DNA from: Atopobiaceae bacterium
Lineage (GTDB): Bacteria; Actinomycetota; Coriobacteriia; Coriobacteriales; Atopobiaceae
Length of the DNA stretch: 64,000 nucleotides
Direction of reading: 5' to 3'
Assembly (NCBI GenBank): GCA_017533825.1
Contig: JAFWIE010000072.1
Location: forward strand, 1 to 64,000
Below the pieces are notes generated by a model, which did no database searches, was not told where the DNA came from, and saw nothing but the letters and a program-made list of their open reading frames with translations. Shown piece by piece: positions 28,019 through 36,005 of the stretch (positions are counted from its first letter, which is position 1; each line of letters starts with the position of its first letter). Both the position numbers and the translations under genes were made by a program.

Positions 28019-28393
28019 CTACTCGGACTCAAGATATACGTACGGTATCGACGCCACGAGACGCGTCACGTAGCACGACCTACTGCTCTTCGTCTTGTCC
28101 GAGTACTTCCTGAGCATGACCTCCTTGAGGACGACCTTGTCGACGGGAACGTTCGCGAACCTGTCCTCGTCGAGGCAGTCGAGCCTCATGCCGTTTATGA
28201 GGATGGTCGCCGTGTTCCCGACGCTCGCCCTGAGTATGAAGTCCCTGCCGTTGAACCTCGGCGGCATGCCCGACTTCATGAGGGTCACGACGTCCCTCTG
28301 CAACACGGCGAGCTCGATGAAATAGCCGTGTCTGTCGCTCTTGACCAAGCTGTTTACGCGAACCTTGGTCATCATGTCGACGTCGTCGATCAT
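28019..28393 (-). CDS. hypothetical protein, 124 aa
   Basis: The start ATG overlaps the stop of the ThyX-like 3' part (ATGA). MIDDVDMMTKVRVNSLVKSD... looks beta-rich with basic patches (MLRKYSDKTKSSRSCYVTRL). The overlap indicates it once followed an intact thyX-like gene. Unknown function. Confidence 0.6.
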   Translation of the reverse strand: MIDDVDMMTKVRVNSLVKSDRHGYFIELAVLQRDVVTLMKSGMPPRFNGRDFILRASVGNTATILINGMRLDCLDEDRFANVPVDKVVLKEVMLRKYSDKTKSSRSCYVTRLVASIPYVYLESE

Positions 28394-28579
28394 GCAGTTG
28401 TATTTGCCTTGTGACACTGTGAGCCGTCCTTCAATCCGCCATTGTATCCACGCAGCCTCGCACCGCAGTCGGGGCAGTAGGCGAACCCGTCCACCGGCCC
28501 CGAGTCGCATGCGGGGCACACGTACTTGTACCCGACCTCGTCCCACTTGCGCCTGTACTCACGTGCGATACGGTATTGC
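28390..28579 (-). pseudogene. 3' part of a ThyX-like gene split by the IS605-type element (zinc ribbon)
   Basis: From the element's right end the frame reads QYRIAREYRRKWDEVGYKYV and then CPAC...CPDCG, a zinc ribbon, ending at TGA 28390. Joining it to the 5' part at 30326 restores one frame without gap (E-V-T-Q-Y-R). It may still be translated from a GTG inside the element end. Together the parts would encode 233 residues. Confidence 0.75.
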
Positions 28580-28690
28580 TTGACACTCCCCACGGCTAAA
28601 GCCGGTGGATTCCTGCTTCATCGAGGATCGCGCTTGGCGCGAGGTCCTTGTCCTCTCCACAGGCGTTTCTTCCCGTGTGCCCCACGGTAG
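28580..28690 (-). ncRNA. right end / omega RNA region of the IS605-type element
   Basis: In IS200/IS605 elements the TnpB omega RNA overlaps the 3' end of tnpB and the right end, with the guide in the flank beyond it. Here the right end holds the CCACCGGCTTTAGCCGTGG hairpin and ends TCAA. About 100 nt of it is conserved in the miniature element at 14089-14380. Confidence 0.65.
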
Positions 28691-29834
28691 TTTCTTGGTC
28701 GTATCCAAGTAGTTCTGATCCCTTTCTCGCTATGTTCCTTGCAGCGTTGAGGTCTCTGTCGTGATGCGTTCCACAAGACGGGCATGTCCAGTCCCTTTTG
28801 TAAAGCTGTCGTAGGCCCTTCGGGCCGACAACCTCCCCACAGCACCCGCATAGCTGGGTAGAGGGGAACATCCTATCGACCTTCACAAAATCGCGTCCGT
28901 ACCACCGGCACTTGTACTCAAGCTGGCGGATGGCCTCTGCCATGGACGCATCGCTCGCTGACTTCGCTATCTTGTGGTTGCGCATCATTCCCTCAACGTT
29001 GAGGTTCTCCGTCGCGATGGCTTGGCTCTCGCGCACCGCGTCGGTCGTTGCCTTGTGTATTGCGTCCGTCCTCTGGTTCACTACCCTCTCGTGAATCCTT
29101 GCGACCTTGTTACGCTGCTTCTGGTAGTTCTTCGACCCCTTCTTGCGCCTTGAAAGGCTCCTCTGTGCCCGTTTGAGACGCTTTTCCGACGCCTTTAGGT
29201 ACTTGTTGTTCTCCATATGGACACCGTCAGACCTCACCATGAGGTCATGGATTCCCGCGTCTATGCCGAGAATCACGTTGTCTCCCAGTGGCATGTCAGG
29301 TTCCGGTATGTCGGTGCATATGAACGTGACGTAGTACTTTCCGCTGGGAACCCTCCGTATCGTCGCGCTAAGTATCCGTCCCTCAAGCTCACGAGACACG
29401 CGACACTTGACTATGCCAAGCTTGGGTATCTTCACGTGCTTGTCATCAACAACACGTGCCTTCTTACCGTTCTCAGCGGGAACCCTATAGCTCTGCCTGC
29501 CGGATGACTTGCGCTTCCACTTCGGGAATCCCTTCTTCCCTGCACCTGACTTGCACCTGCGGAAGAAGTTCGCATATGCCTTGTCCAAGTCGCGCAACGT
29601 CTGTTGGAGTGCCGGATTGCTAACGTCGTACAACCAAGGTGCGACCGTCTTTTTCAGATCGGTGAGGTGGCGCATGAGGTCTTTGTTGGAGAAGCCCTTC
29701 TTGTTCGCCTGCCAAGCGGCGATGCGAAGCTCTAGGAAGTAGTTCCACACCCATCGGCATGCGCCGAAGGTCTCCTCTATCTGTGAGACCTGCTCGGCGT
29801 TCGGGTATATGCGGAACTTGTAACCCTTCTCCAC
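28596..29834 (-). CDS. tnpB: TnpB RNA-guided nuclease of the IS605-type element
   Basis: The 412-residue protein has the TnpB N-terminal signature YKFRIYPNAEQ. It also has a RuvC domain with D192 (LGIDAGIHD), E276 (IATENLNVEGM) and D361 (HDRDLNAARN), and a zinc ribbon CGCCG...CPSC (329-354). All catalytic residues are intact. TnpB cuts the empty donor site next to a target-adjacent motif and so preserves the element. Its C-terminal 35 codons overlap the omega RNA. Confidence 0.95.
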   Translation of the reverse strand: MEKGYKFRIYPNAEQVSQIEETFGACRWVWNYFLELRIAAWQANKKGFSNKDLMRHLTDLKKTVAPWLYDVSNPALQQTLRDLDKAYANFFRRCKSGAGKKGFPKWKRKSSGRQSYRVPAENGKKARVVDDKHVKIPKLGIVKCRVSRELEGRILSATIRRVPSGKYYVTFICTDIPEPDMPLGDNVILGIDAGIHDLMVRSDGVHMENNKYLKASEKRLKRAQRSLSRRKKGSKNYQKQRNKVARIHERVVNQRTDAIHKATTDAVRESQAIATENLNVEGMMRNHKIAKSASDASMAEAIRQLEYKCRWYGRDFVKVDRMFPSTQLCGCCGEVVGPKGLRQLYKRDWTCPSCGTHHDRDLNAARNIARKGSELLGYDQETTVGHTGRNACGEDKDLAPSAILDEAGIHRL

Positions 29835-29835
29835 G

Positions 29836-30228
29836 CTAGACTTCCTTCTGGTCCTCGATGTACCTCTTGATCACATCCAACGGTGCTTCACCTACGGTTG
29901 AAACGAAGTAGCTGTTGGTCCAAAGCGTCGGAAGCCTGCTTCTGAGCCACGGGAACTCCTGTCTGAGGTCGTGGCTGCTCCTGCCCTTCATGCGTTTCAC
30001 GGCCCTATGAATCCCGAACTGAGGGTCTACATCAACAAGTATGTGAACATGGTCTGGCATGACCTCCATCTCGATGATTTCGAACATCAACTCATCGGCT
30101 ACCTCGTGGCATATCTCCTTCAGTCGCTCGTCCACGCCGTTCACAAGGACTCTTCTCCTGTACTTCGGGCACCACACGACGTGGTACTTACAACTATAGA
30201 CAACGTTTCGGTTGCTCTTGTACTTCAT
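29836..30228 (-). CDS. tnpA: TnpA, Y1 HUH transposase of the IS605-type element
   Basis: The 130-residue protein has the complete IS200 TnpA fold signatures: YHVVWCPKYRRRVL, HUH motif H60-V-H62 (MPDHVHILV) and catalytic Tyr123 (VIKRYIEDQ). It excises and inserts single-stranded DNA at the ends, likely on replication-fork ssDNA. It lies 1 base upstream of tnpB. Confidence 0.95.
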   Translation of the reverse strand: MKYKSNRNVVYSCKYHVVWCPKYRRRVLVNGVDERLKEICHEVADELMFEIIEMEVMPDHVHILVDVDPQFGIHRAVKRMKGRSSHDLRQEFPWLRSRLPTLWTNSYFVSTVGEAPLDVIKRYIEDQKEV

Positions 30229-30325
30229 GGCTATATTATCTACGTTCTAGCAGTATAATTTAAGCTATACATTGTTGTCTCCATCATATCCCCATGCCTA
30301 AAGGCAGGGGGCTTGGATGTTTTTG

Positions 30326-30837
30326 GTCACTTCGCCGCACGGGCGGAACTCGTCACAGTGGAACGCCCCGTACGCGAGGCACTTGGGCTTGAGGAACGGC
30401 TCGAACTCGGGATTCGTGCGTATGACCTCGTCGCATATCTCGCGCATGACGTTCCGTGTCTCGTCTGCCGCCTGGTGGCACAGGCGCATATGCGCCATGT
30501 GTATGAGCGCGTCTGCGTCGATGTCCATGACGTGGGTGACGTGCATCCCCTGCGGAGCCTCGTTGCGGTCGTACCTGTCCTGTCGGTCGTTTCGCTGGGT
30601 GCTCACGTAGTGCTCGACGCCTATCTTGTGCCTGACGAAGTGCACGCTCACCCAATACGGGACGTCCATGCGGATGGTGAACATGAGCGTCCTCTTCGGC
30701 GAGTGCCGCGACCTCAGCATACGGTGCTTCCATGAGTCGGAAACAGGACCGTTCGGGCTCTTGCCCACCGTGTTGAGCGCAAGCATCCTGCATCGCTCCC
30801 AGTCATCCTCGGTGGGATGCCTCAGTATCTCAACCAT
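30326..30837 (-). pseudogene. thyX: 5' part of a ThyX-like gene, interrupted by the IS605-type element
   Basis: The native part has 170 residues. It contains WVSVHFVRHKIGVEHYVSTQ, matching the ThyX motif RH(R/K)-X7-S, and later RNDRQDRYDRNEAPQG. FAD-dependent thymidylate synthases make dTMP from dUMP. After E-V-T the frame enters the element and stops at TAG 30298, adding seven foreign residues. The conserved catalytic stretch is upstream of the break, but the C-terminal zinc ribbon is cut off. Confidence 0.75.
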
Positions 30838-31093
30838 CGACCAACCCCTTCAGCCTTTGAACTGCCTTCCCCATCGAGCATAGCCCAAGACTCATGTCGA
30901 TGAGAACCTTCTCTATGGCGGACTCCAAGTCGCGCTCACCACGCATCCTACGATACCATTCGTACCACTCGTCGGCACTCATGGCACGTTTGCCGTCCTC
31001 GTACCCACGGGCATACTCGCGGGCAAGCTCTAACTTCCTCTGGTGCTCCTCGCGATGCACGCGCATGTACTCGACGCTCGGGTTCATGCACAT
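30830..31093 (-). CDS. hypothetical protein, 87 aa
   Basis: MCMNPSVEYMRVHREEHQRK... is helical and charged (ARGYEDGKRAMSADEWYEWY). It overlaps the thyX-like start by 8 bases. Unknown function. Confidence 0.65.
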   Translation of the reverse strand: MCMNPSVEYMRVHREEHQRKLELAREYARGYEDGKRAMSADEWYEWYRRMRGERDLESAIEKVLIDMSLGLCSMGKAVQRLKGLVDG

Positions 31094-31338
31094 TCTCGGT
31101 CAACCCTCTCGTGGAACGACGATATGGCCTCGCTCTGGGGAGTGTACTCCTTGCATATCCTGACGCGCACGTTCGTCCCGTCCTTCGATGCCCATCGCCA
31201 CCCACGGTCATCCACGAGCGTCCAACCTCTGTAATGGAGTCCGCTCGTGCTCTTGCCGCCACCATTAAAGTAGTTGTGCCGCTCTGCCCATGGCGGAGTG
31301 GCACGCGTGACGGACTGAACGTTGATTACTTGTTCCAA
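31084..31338 (-). CDS. hypothetical protein, 84 aa
   Basis: MEQVINVQSVTRATPPWAER... starts behind TTTTCCTTGG, a weak ribosome site. It is mixed and Trp-rich in the middle. Unknown. Confidence 0.6.
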   Translation of the reverse strand: MEQVINVQSVTRATPPWAERHNYFNGGGKSTSGLHYRGWTLVDDRGWRWASKDGTNVRVRICKEYTPQSEAISSFHERVDRECA

Positions 31339-31351
31339 GGAAAACGTCCTT

Positions 31352-31612
31352 TCATGACCGAGTGATTTTTATCTGCTCCTTGAGAAGAAGCCTGGTGAGC
31401 GTCCTCTTCTCGTCCTGCTCCATGATCTGCCGCACGGCCCATAGGTAGAACTCGTCCCAGCACTCGTTGAACTTTGCCGTGCCGTCGCGTATGATTTGTC
31501 GCAGCTCGTCGACCGTGAACCTGCTCTCGTCGATGCCCATCTCCGTCATGAGGTCTGACATGACGCCGACGAAGCGGCTTACTGCATCAATGCATTCTTG
31601 GCCATCAGTCAT
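31352..31612 (-). CDS. hypothetical helical protein, 86 aa
   Basis: MTDGQECIDAVSRFVGVMSD... is predicted all-helical and acidic at first, basic at the end. It overlaps the upstream mini-gene by 8 bases. Confidence 0.65.
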   Translation of the reverse strand: MTDGQECIDAVSRFVGVMSDLMTEMGIDESRFTVDELRQIIRDGTAKFNECWDEFYLWAVRQIMEQDEKRTLTRLLLKEQIKITRS

Positions 31613-31778
31613 CCTCGTCCTTCCCGTCGTCCATACTCATTCGGCATTCGAGACTGCATAAGTTCCATCCGTCGTGATAGCCTCTGCTGTAGCCAGCCGT
31701 GTCTCCCTTCAACCAGCCCGCGCAGAACGCAGCAAGTGCCGCGAAAACGCATACACCAAAGGCCTCCTCAAGACTCAT
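31605..31778 (-). CDS. small protein, 57 aa, membrane anchor plus GYxxGYxDG
   Basis: MSLEEAFGVCVFAALAAFCA... has a hydrophobic N-terminal segment, then YSRGYHDGW and an acidic tail. A related GYQDGYRDGHADA motif occurs in the protein encoded at 35731. Unknown function. Confidence 0.55.
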   Translation of the reverse strand: MSLEEAFGVCVFAALAAFCAGWLKGDTAGYSRGYHDGWNLCSLECRMSMDDGKDEDD

Positions 31779-31790
31779 CGTTCAATCCTC

Positions 31791-32060
31791 CTAGATTCCC
31801 AGCTCGCGTCTCAAGTCGTCAAGCTCGCACTCGACGTCCTCCGACTCACGGTTCTTTCGGTACTGGCAGAGGTCGCAGCCGCCAGCGATGCAGTGGTTCC
31901 TTATCGTCACGAACCTGCGCAGCTTGGCGTTCTCCCTTTCAAGTGCCTGCACCGCATCAGAAAAGGCGTTAATGTCGGCACGCAGCGTGAGCACGTATTC
32001 GATTGCCATGTGGGTAGTTATGTTTCTCTTCCACTCGCGGATGGCCTCGGATAGCTTCAT
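31791..32060 (-). CDS. coiled-coil mini-protein 1 (ENAKLR family), 89 aa
   Basis: The protein has a helical N-terminus, the segment ALERENAKLRRFVTIRNHC, a CIAGGCDLCQYR pair of Cys, and ends RRELGI. It is the last of at least six neighbouring genes that share the ENAKLR(E) segment and a (R)ELGI(E)V-type end, so it belongs to a local duplicated family. Function unknown; coiled-coil assembly is likely. Confidence 0.6.
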   Translation of the reverse strand: MKLSEAIREWKRNITTHMAIEYVLTLRADINAFSDAVQALERENAKLRRFVTIRNHCIAGGCDLCQYRKNRESEDVECELDDLRRELGI

Positions 32061-32452
32061 TCTCCAACCTCGATTCCTAGCTCGCGCAGCTTGTAGAGTA
32101 GGCTCGGACTTAGTGACTCGGCCACCATGACGTCAAGCCCCCACTCGTGCTCCTGCCTACGCATCCTCTTGAGTAGGTCGGCCGCACACTCCCGCAGCTT
32201 GGCGTTCTCGGCCCTGAGCGACTCAAGCCCGCGAGCGTGCGCACTCGTGATGTATCCCGCGAGCCTGTCCCACTTAGCGCTCTTCAGGAAGTCGATATCC
32301 GTCCACTGACCGTCTATCGAGTCCCAGAACAGCACGCGCCGCACGTGCGACATGCACTCGTCGAAGCTCATCTCGTCCGGGTGTTTGCCGATGCCAGCCT
32401 TTATCTTCGTCACTTTACCCACCATCTCTGCCACATCAGTAATTGGCTTCAA
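32057..32452 (-). CDS. coiled-coil protein 2 (ENAKLR family), 131 aa
   Basis: The central SLRAENAKLRECAADLLKRM and the C-terminus LRELGIEVGE place it in the local family. The N-terminal 75 residues (DEMSFDECMSHVRRVLFWDS) are specific to this member. Translation overlaps its neighbour by 4 bases. Confidence 0.6.
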   Translation of the reverse strand: MKPITDVAEMVGKVTKIKAGIGKHPDEMSFDECMSHVRRVLFWDSIDGQWTDIDFLKSAKWDRLAGYITSAHARGLESLRAENAKLRECAADLLKRMRRQEHEWGLDVMVAESLSPSLLYKLRELGIEVGE

Positions 32453-32723
32453 AACCGAGTTCCCCAGCCTTCACGACGAACCAATCGTCGCCATAGCTCT
32501 CGTCTAGGATGTATTGCACAAGCTCACGTAGCTTGGCGTTCTCGGCTTTATACTTCTGTGCGTCTGCCTTAAACCCGTCTCTCAACGTCTTCAGCAGGTC
32601 GATTTCCATCCTTGCTCGCCTAAGCTCGCGTAGCCAGTCAGCCAACTGCGCATGGTCTTTGGCGCATTGGTCGTTACCACAAGCTCTTTCCTCAACGTGC
32701 TCTATGGCCTCGTCAATCGTCAT
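32436..32723 (-). CDS. coiled-coil protein 3 (ENAKLR family), 95 aa
   Basis: The start follows GGAGGTGGACG. It contains KYKAENAKLRELVQYILDES and ends GELGFEANY. The N-terminal half has CGNDQC. Its end overlaps the next gene by 17 bases. Confidence 0.6.
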   Translation of the reverse strand: MTIDEAIEHVEERACGNDQCAKDHAQLADWLRELRRARMEIDLLKTLRDGFKADAQKYKAENAKLRELVQYILDESYGDDWFVVKAGELGFEANY

Positions 32724-32880
32724 CGTCCACCTCCACTCCACGCTCGCGCAATCCGTCTTTTGCATAGGCTCCATAGCCCTTGAGGTAGTAGACTTCAACA
32801 CCACCAACCTTGTACGTCTTGCCGTCAGTCTCGAAGCGTTCTCCCTTGTGGTGCTCGTACTCGGCGTACTTTGGCGTCAT
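32713..32880 (-). CDS. small protein, 55 aa
   Basis: MTPKYAEYEHHKGERFETDG... is a compact beta-like protein with an acidic end (EVDDDD). The GTG four codons upstream is an alternative start. It interrupts the ENAKLR family run. Unknown. Confidence 0.55.
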   Translation of the reverse strand: MTPKYAEYEHHKGERFETDGKTYKVGGVEVYYLKGYGAYAKDGLRERGVEVDDDD

Positions 32881-32888
32881 TTCGACTA

Positions 32889-33230
32889 TCACCTGTCCAC
32901 CTTGATTCCAAGTTCGCGCATGCGGTCCTCGATTCGACGCTCGAACAGACAGCGGGTGTTCCATCGACCATTGCCATTTTTGTGGGCTTCTTCGATTTCC
33001 GCGTGACATTCATCTCTGATTTCGCAGTCTCCGCATGATATGTCTGGATGACCTTCTCCCCATGCGTCCCGCACCAGCTCCCGCAGCTTGGCGTTTTCGT
33101 GTCGCAGTCGGACTACCTCGTCGCACTTCTCACGGTCGCTAAGACTGAGTTTGTCACCCATGCCGGCATGATAGAGCGCGTCGCTCTCTGCTCGCATTTG
33201 TTCGTCGGCCAACATGCTCAACTCGCTCAC
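32889..33230 (-). CDS. coiled-coil protein 4 (ENAKLR family), 113 aa
   Basis: GTG start behind ATCGAGGTGAACGA. It contains RLRHENAKLRELVRDAWGEG, a Cys cluster CGDCEIRDEC and the end RELGIKVDR. The CEIRD(E/C)C cluster recurs in the MazG-like protein at 37524. Confidence 0.6.
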   Translation of the reverse strand: MSELSMLADEQMRAESDALYHAGMGDKLSLSDREKCDEVVRLRHENAKLRELVRDAWGEGHPDISCGDCEIRDECHAEIEEAHKNGNGRWNTRCLFERRIEDRMRELGIKVDR

Positions 33231-33604
33231 TCGTTCACCTCGATTCCCAGCTCTGCACACCGCTCGTCAATCCGTAGGTCGCAAATGCGGCCATGCTTGC
33301 ATTTCAGGCAGATTGATTGTCTCGCGCAAAATCTCAGGTCACGTGCCAGCTCCCGCAGCTTGGCGTTCTCGTCGCGGTCTTTCTTCCACTCGATTCTTAC
33401 GCGGCGAAGCTCCCCCGTCGTGGGGTTCGAGTTCATGAGAAGGTAGGACTTCGTTGCTTGCAGCTTGATGTTCTCGGTTTCAATCTCGTTGATATGCCTT
33501 GATACCACCGACAACATGCCGCATACCTCGCCAGCGTCACCGTCGCTCAGGTTGTCGCACAGCCACCCGCGCACGTCTGCCAAAGCCTCCTGTGCCTCGC
33601 TCAT
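33227..33604 (-). CDS. coiled-coil protein 5 (ENAKLR family), 125 aa
   Basis: Start MSEAQEALADVRGWLCDNLS. It contains ETENIKLQ, DRDENAKLRELARDLRFCAR, a CLKCKHGRIC cluster and the end AELGIEVNE. It overlaps the neighbour by 4 bases. Confidence 0.6.
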   Translation of the reverse strand: MSEAQEALADVRGWLCDNLSDGDAGEVCGMLSVVSRHINEIETENIKLQATKSYLLMNSNPTTGELRRVRIEWKKDRDENAKLRELARDLRFCARQSICLKCKHGRICDLRIDERCAELGIEVNE

Positions 33605-33795
33605 ACGTTTGCCTCCATTCCCAGTTCGCATACCGCATCCTGCTGACACATCCAGCCAAGCAGACGGCACAGGCTCTGCTCCGCATCCGCATATGGCATC
33701 GCCCCGCACCGCGCTATTGCATCACAAAGCACGGTGACGGCATCGCGCGTCTCGACGCTCGCAATGCGTGGCGGAATGTAAACCTGTGGCCTCAC
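33601..33795 (-). CDS. small protein with family-like end, 64 aa
   Basis: GTG start behind ATCGAGGTAGACGA. MRPQVYIPPRIASVETRDAV... lacks the ENAKLR segment but ends CELGMEANV like the family. It may be a degenerate or minimal member. Confidence 0.55.
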   Translation of the reverse strand: MRPQVYIPPRIASVETRDAVTVLCDAIARCGAMPYADAEQSLCRLLGWMCQQDAVCELGMEANV

Positions 33796-34253
33796 TCGTC
33801 TACCTCGATTCCCAGCTTTCGCATGCGGTCGGCAAACTCGTACAAGACGCCGCGCCCACCACCTGCGTCATACTGCGTCGCGGCGTCCAGCTCGTTCCAC
33901 ATGTCTGCCAACAGCTCCCGCATCGCCACGTTCTCACCCATGATTTGCCGCGCGTTCTCCACATCGTCGCTCAGACAGGAGCGCAGGCGTGCGTTCTCTT
34001 CCGCGAGCGCGACGAACTCGGACGTTCCGGCAAGCCTGAGCGATTCCTCCTCCGCATCGGCCTTGAGCGCGTCGATTGCGTAGTCCGGCACTTTAAGCCC
34101 ATGCACGTAGCGCAGTCGCAGGAGGTACTGGTACGCCTCGAAATACGTGCGGCAAAGGCGGTCGAGGTCCTTCTTGGTGACCCAGATTTGGATTCCTCTG
34201 TCGCAGTCGTAGGCGTACACGTCGCTGTCGGGAGTAAATCGGCAGTAGCTCAT
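33792..34253 (-). CDS. coiled-coil protein 6 (family-like), 153 aa
   Basis: MSYCRFTPDSDVYAYDCDRG... has a long distinct N-terminal domain (IQIWVTKKDLDRLCRTYFEA), then ALAEENARLRSC and RMRKLGIEVDE at the end. It is the largest family member. Confidence 0.6.
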   Translation of the reverse strand: MSYCRFTPDSDVYAYDCDRGIQIWVTKKDLDRLCRTYFEAYQYLLRLRYVHGLKVPDYAIDALKADAEEESLRLAGTSEFVALAEENARLRSCLSDDVENARQIMGENVAMRELLADMWNELDAATQYDAGGGRGVLYEFADRMRKLGIEVDE

Positions 34254-34651
34254 GCGTCCTCCCTCCGCTCCGCCCTGCTGCAAAAGTCATCGAGCGCCAC
34301 GGTGTGCATCATCGACGGTCTGTACTTGCAGACGTTGGGGCCGTCGAAGCCCGTCGCGCAATACTTGCAGTCCTTGCAGCGTATGACCGCTATCCTCTCG
34401 TCGTGGCCCTTTGGCTCTACGAACTCGTGATTGAGCCATTCGAGCGCAGTGTGGCCGCTCATTTGGCATTCGCCGTACTCGTCCTTGTAGCAGCAGCAGT
34501 TGGCGCACTTATCGGCGAGGGTCGGCCTGTCCCCTATCGCATCGAGCATGTTGCAGCACGTGTCGCTGTCGAGGAAAGCCTCCTCAAGCGTGCGTGCCGC
34601 CCTCTCGGATGTGCCGAACAGCCTCTCCCAAATCGTCATCGCTGACTCCAT
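34250..34651 (-). CDS. Cys-rich protein, 133 aa
   Basis: MESAMTIWERLFGTSERAAR... has clusters CANCCCYKDEYGEC and CKDCKYC, typical of small phage zinc-binding proteins. Unknown function. Confidence 0.6.
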   Translation of the reverse strand: MESAMTIWERLFGTSERAARTLEEAFLDSDTCCNMLDAIGDRPTLADKCANCCCYKDEYGECQMSGHTALEWLNHEFVEPKGHDERIAVIRCKDCKYCATGFDGPNVCKYRPSMMHTVALDDFCSRAERREDA

Positions 34652-34652
34652 C

Positions 34653-34988
34653 TCAAATCCCTGCCCACTGCCTGTAAAGCCAGTGGCACCGCGTGAGTCT
34701 GTCCAAGCTCCATCGGTCAGAGCAATAGAAGACCTCCCACTGCAACGCCTCAAGCCACTCTTCGCGGGTCTTGAGCTTTTCCTCCTCGGTCTGGTGCAGG
34801 CGCTTCCAGTTGCCGAGTGCCAACATGTCCCACATGACCTTTCGGGCCTTGCGGTTGAATCCCATCTCGCGCAGGACTCGCGAGAACGCGGCTCGCCACA
34901 TGCGCCCAATCTTGCGCGGGTCCTTGCCGCCGTTGCGCAGGTACATGCACAGCGACGTGCTCTTTTCGAATGCCGTTACGTCACTCAT
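34653..34988 (-). CDS. hypothetical basic protein, 111 aa
   Basis: MSDVTAFEKSTSLCMYLRNG... is helical and basic (DPRKIGRMWRAAFSRVLREM). The ATG follows GGAGGGGCCAAG. Unknown. Confidence 0.65.
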   Translation of the reverse strand: MSDVTAFEKSTSLCMYLRNGGKDPRKIGRMWRAAFSRVLREMGFNRKARKVMWDMLALGNWKRLHQTEEEKLKTREEWLEALQWEVFYCSDRWSLDRLTRCHWLYRQWAGI

Positions 34989-35003
34989 CTTGGCCCCTCC
35001 AAG

Positions 35004-35576
35004 CTACTCAGTCTCCTTGAGCTTGAGCCTTGTCGCGTACTCACCGACGATTTCGCCTGCCGACTTGTGCAGGTCCTCTCCCTCCCGATTTTTCAGACGG
35101 TCGCACATCTCCCTAAGCATTGCCTCGACCGGCGACGGCGGGGTGGTGTGGCTCTCGATGCAGCTGGCACGCTCCCATGCTCCGTTGCTGAGCCACACTG
35201 CGGGTGTCTCGCCAAACTTCCTGCCGACGCCCGTCACCTCGTAAGGGTCCGTGATGCCCGTGACGTAGACGCTGTCGCCGGGGCGTATTACGTAGCCCTG
35301 ATTGTCCACTGGGAACGGCATGTAATCGACCCCGAACAGCGTCACGTCCTCGCCGTTCCTGACCGCCTCTTCGACGCGCTGCGAGAATAGGGTGGCATCG
35401 CTGGGGGTGCTGCAGGACTCCTTGACTTCGCTCTCTACCTTCTCGATGAGGTCGATGATGTACCCTTCACTGCACGTCACGACGCGCGCGCGGCGACCAC
35501 CGCCATCAATCGTTTCGTAAAACATATCGTTGGAGTGCGACTGCACATAGTCTTTCAACTCGTCAATGCTTCTCAC
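35004..35576 (-). CDS. hypothetical protein, 190 aa
   Basis: MRSIDELKDYVQSHSNDMFY... has a central beta-rich part (GYVIRPGDSVYVTGITDPYE) and ends GEYATRLKLKETE. The end resembles that of the protein encoded at 36585 (EYAARLRLREEDDE), and both start MxSI-EL, so they are likely paralogues. GTG start in a GTGA overlap. Confidence 0.65.
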   Translation of the reverse strand: MRSIDELKDYVQSHSNDMFYETIDGGGRRARVVTCSEGYIIDLIEKVESEVKESCSTPSDATLFSQRVEEAVRNGEDVTLFGVDYMPFPVDNQGYVIRPGDSVYVTGITDPYEVTGVGRKFGETPAVWLSNGAWERASCIESHTTPPSPVEAMLREMCDRLKNREGEDLHKSAGEIVGEYATRLKLKETE

Positions 35577-35734
35577 TTCTCCCTGCCTCTCTCGTCAACC
35601 TTGCTCGCCTTGTATGCCTTGATAATCCGCGCCAGCTCCGTCGCGCAGTCGTGTATGTCGTGGCCCGTGACCACGGTCACGTGCGTGGCGCACTCGACCA
35701 AGAGCGCACGTTGCTCGTCCGTCCACTCGGTCAT
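35573..35734 (-). CDS. small helical protein, 53 aa
   Basis: MTEWTDEQRALLVECATHVT... overlaps the next start by 4 bases (GTGA). It is too short for classification. Confidence 0.55.
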   Translation of the reverse strand: MTEWTDEQRALLVECATHVTVVTGHDIHDCATELARIIKAYKASKVDERGREK

Positions 35735-35949
35735 GCCAAGCTCGCCTTTACCCTCTCGTCATGTCCGCTCTCGGCATCCGCGTGGCCGTCGCGATATCCG
35801 TCTTGGTAGCCTTGCGAATATGCGATGCGCACGACTCGAACCATCCTGTAGCGCACGTGGTCATCGGATTCGAGCGCATCGTCCATGTGGTCGTACAGCT
35901 CTTGCGGCACTACGCAAAGTCGGTTCGGTATCGGCGTCACCACCTCCAA
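35731..35949 (-). CDS. small protein, 72 aa, with GYQDGYRDGHADA
   Basis: TTG start. The C-terminal half carries SQGYQDGYRDGHADAESGHD, a Gly/Asp pattern shared with the 57-aa membrane protein at 31605. Unknown function. Confidence 0.55.
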   Translation of the reverse strand: MEVVTPIPNRLCVVPQELYDHMDDALESDDHVRYRMVRVVRIAYSQGYQDGYRDGHADAESGHDERVKASLA

Positions 35950-36005
35950 TTTGCCCTCGTGACGTAGTTCTCGTACATTGCAATGCGGTACTCACTGCTA
36001 CTCAT
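35937..36005 (-). CDS. possible mini-protein, 22 aa
   Basis: ATG overlaps the stop of the upstream membrane protein. The frame reads MSSSEYRIAMYENYVTRANW... and its stop lies inside the start of the next gene. It may only be a coupling ORF. Confidence 0.35.
   Translation of the reverse strand: MSSSEYRIAMYENYVTRANWRW

Larger units (their letters stand above)
28580..30325 (-). mobile_element. complete IS605-type element with tnpA and tnpB
   Basis: The 1746-bp element starts CAAAA after a TGAC target and ends TCAA. Imperfect subterminal hairpins lie at both ends, the layout of the Y1 (HUH) transposase family, which leaves no target duplication. tnpA and tnpB are both on the minus strand and nearly abut. 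It interrupts a ThyX-like gene. Confidence 0.9.
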
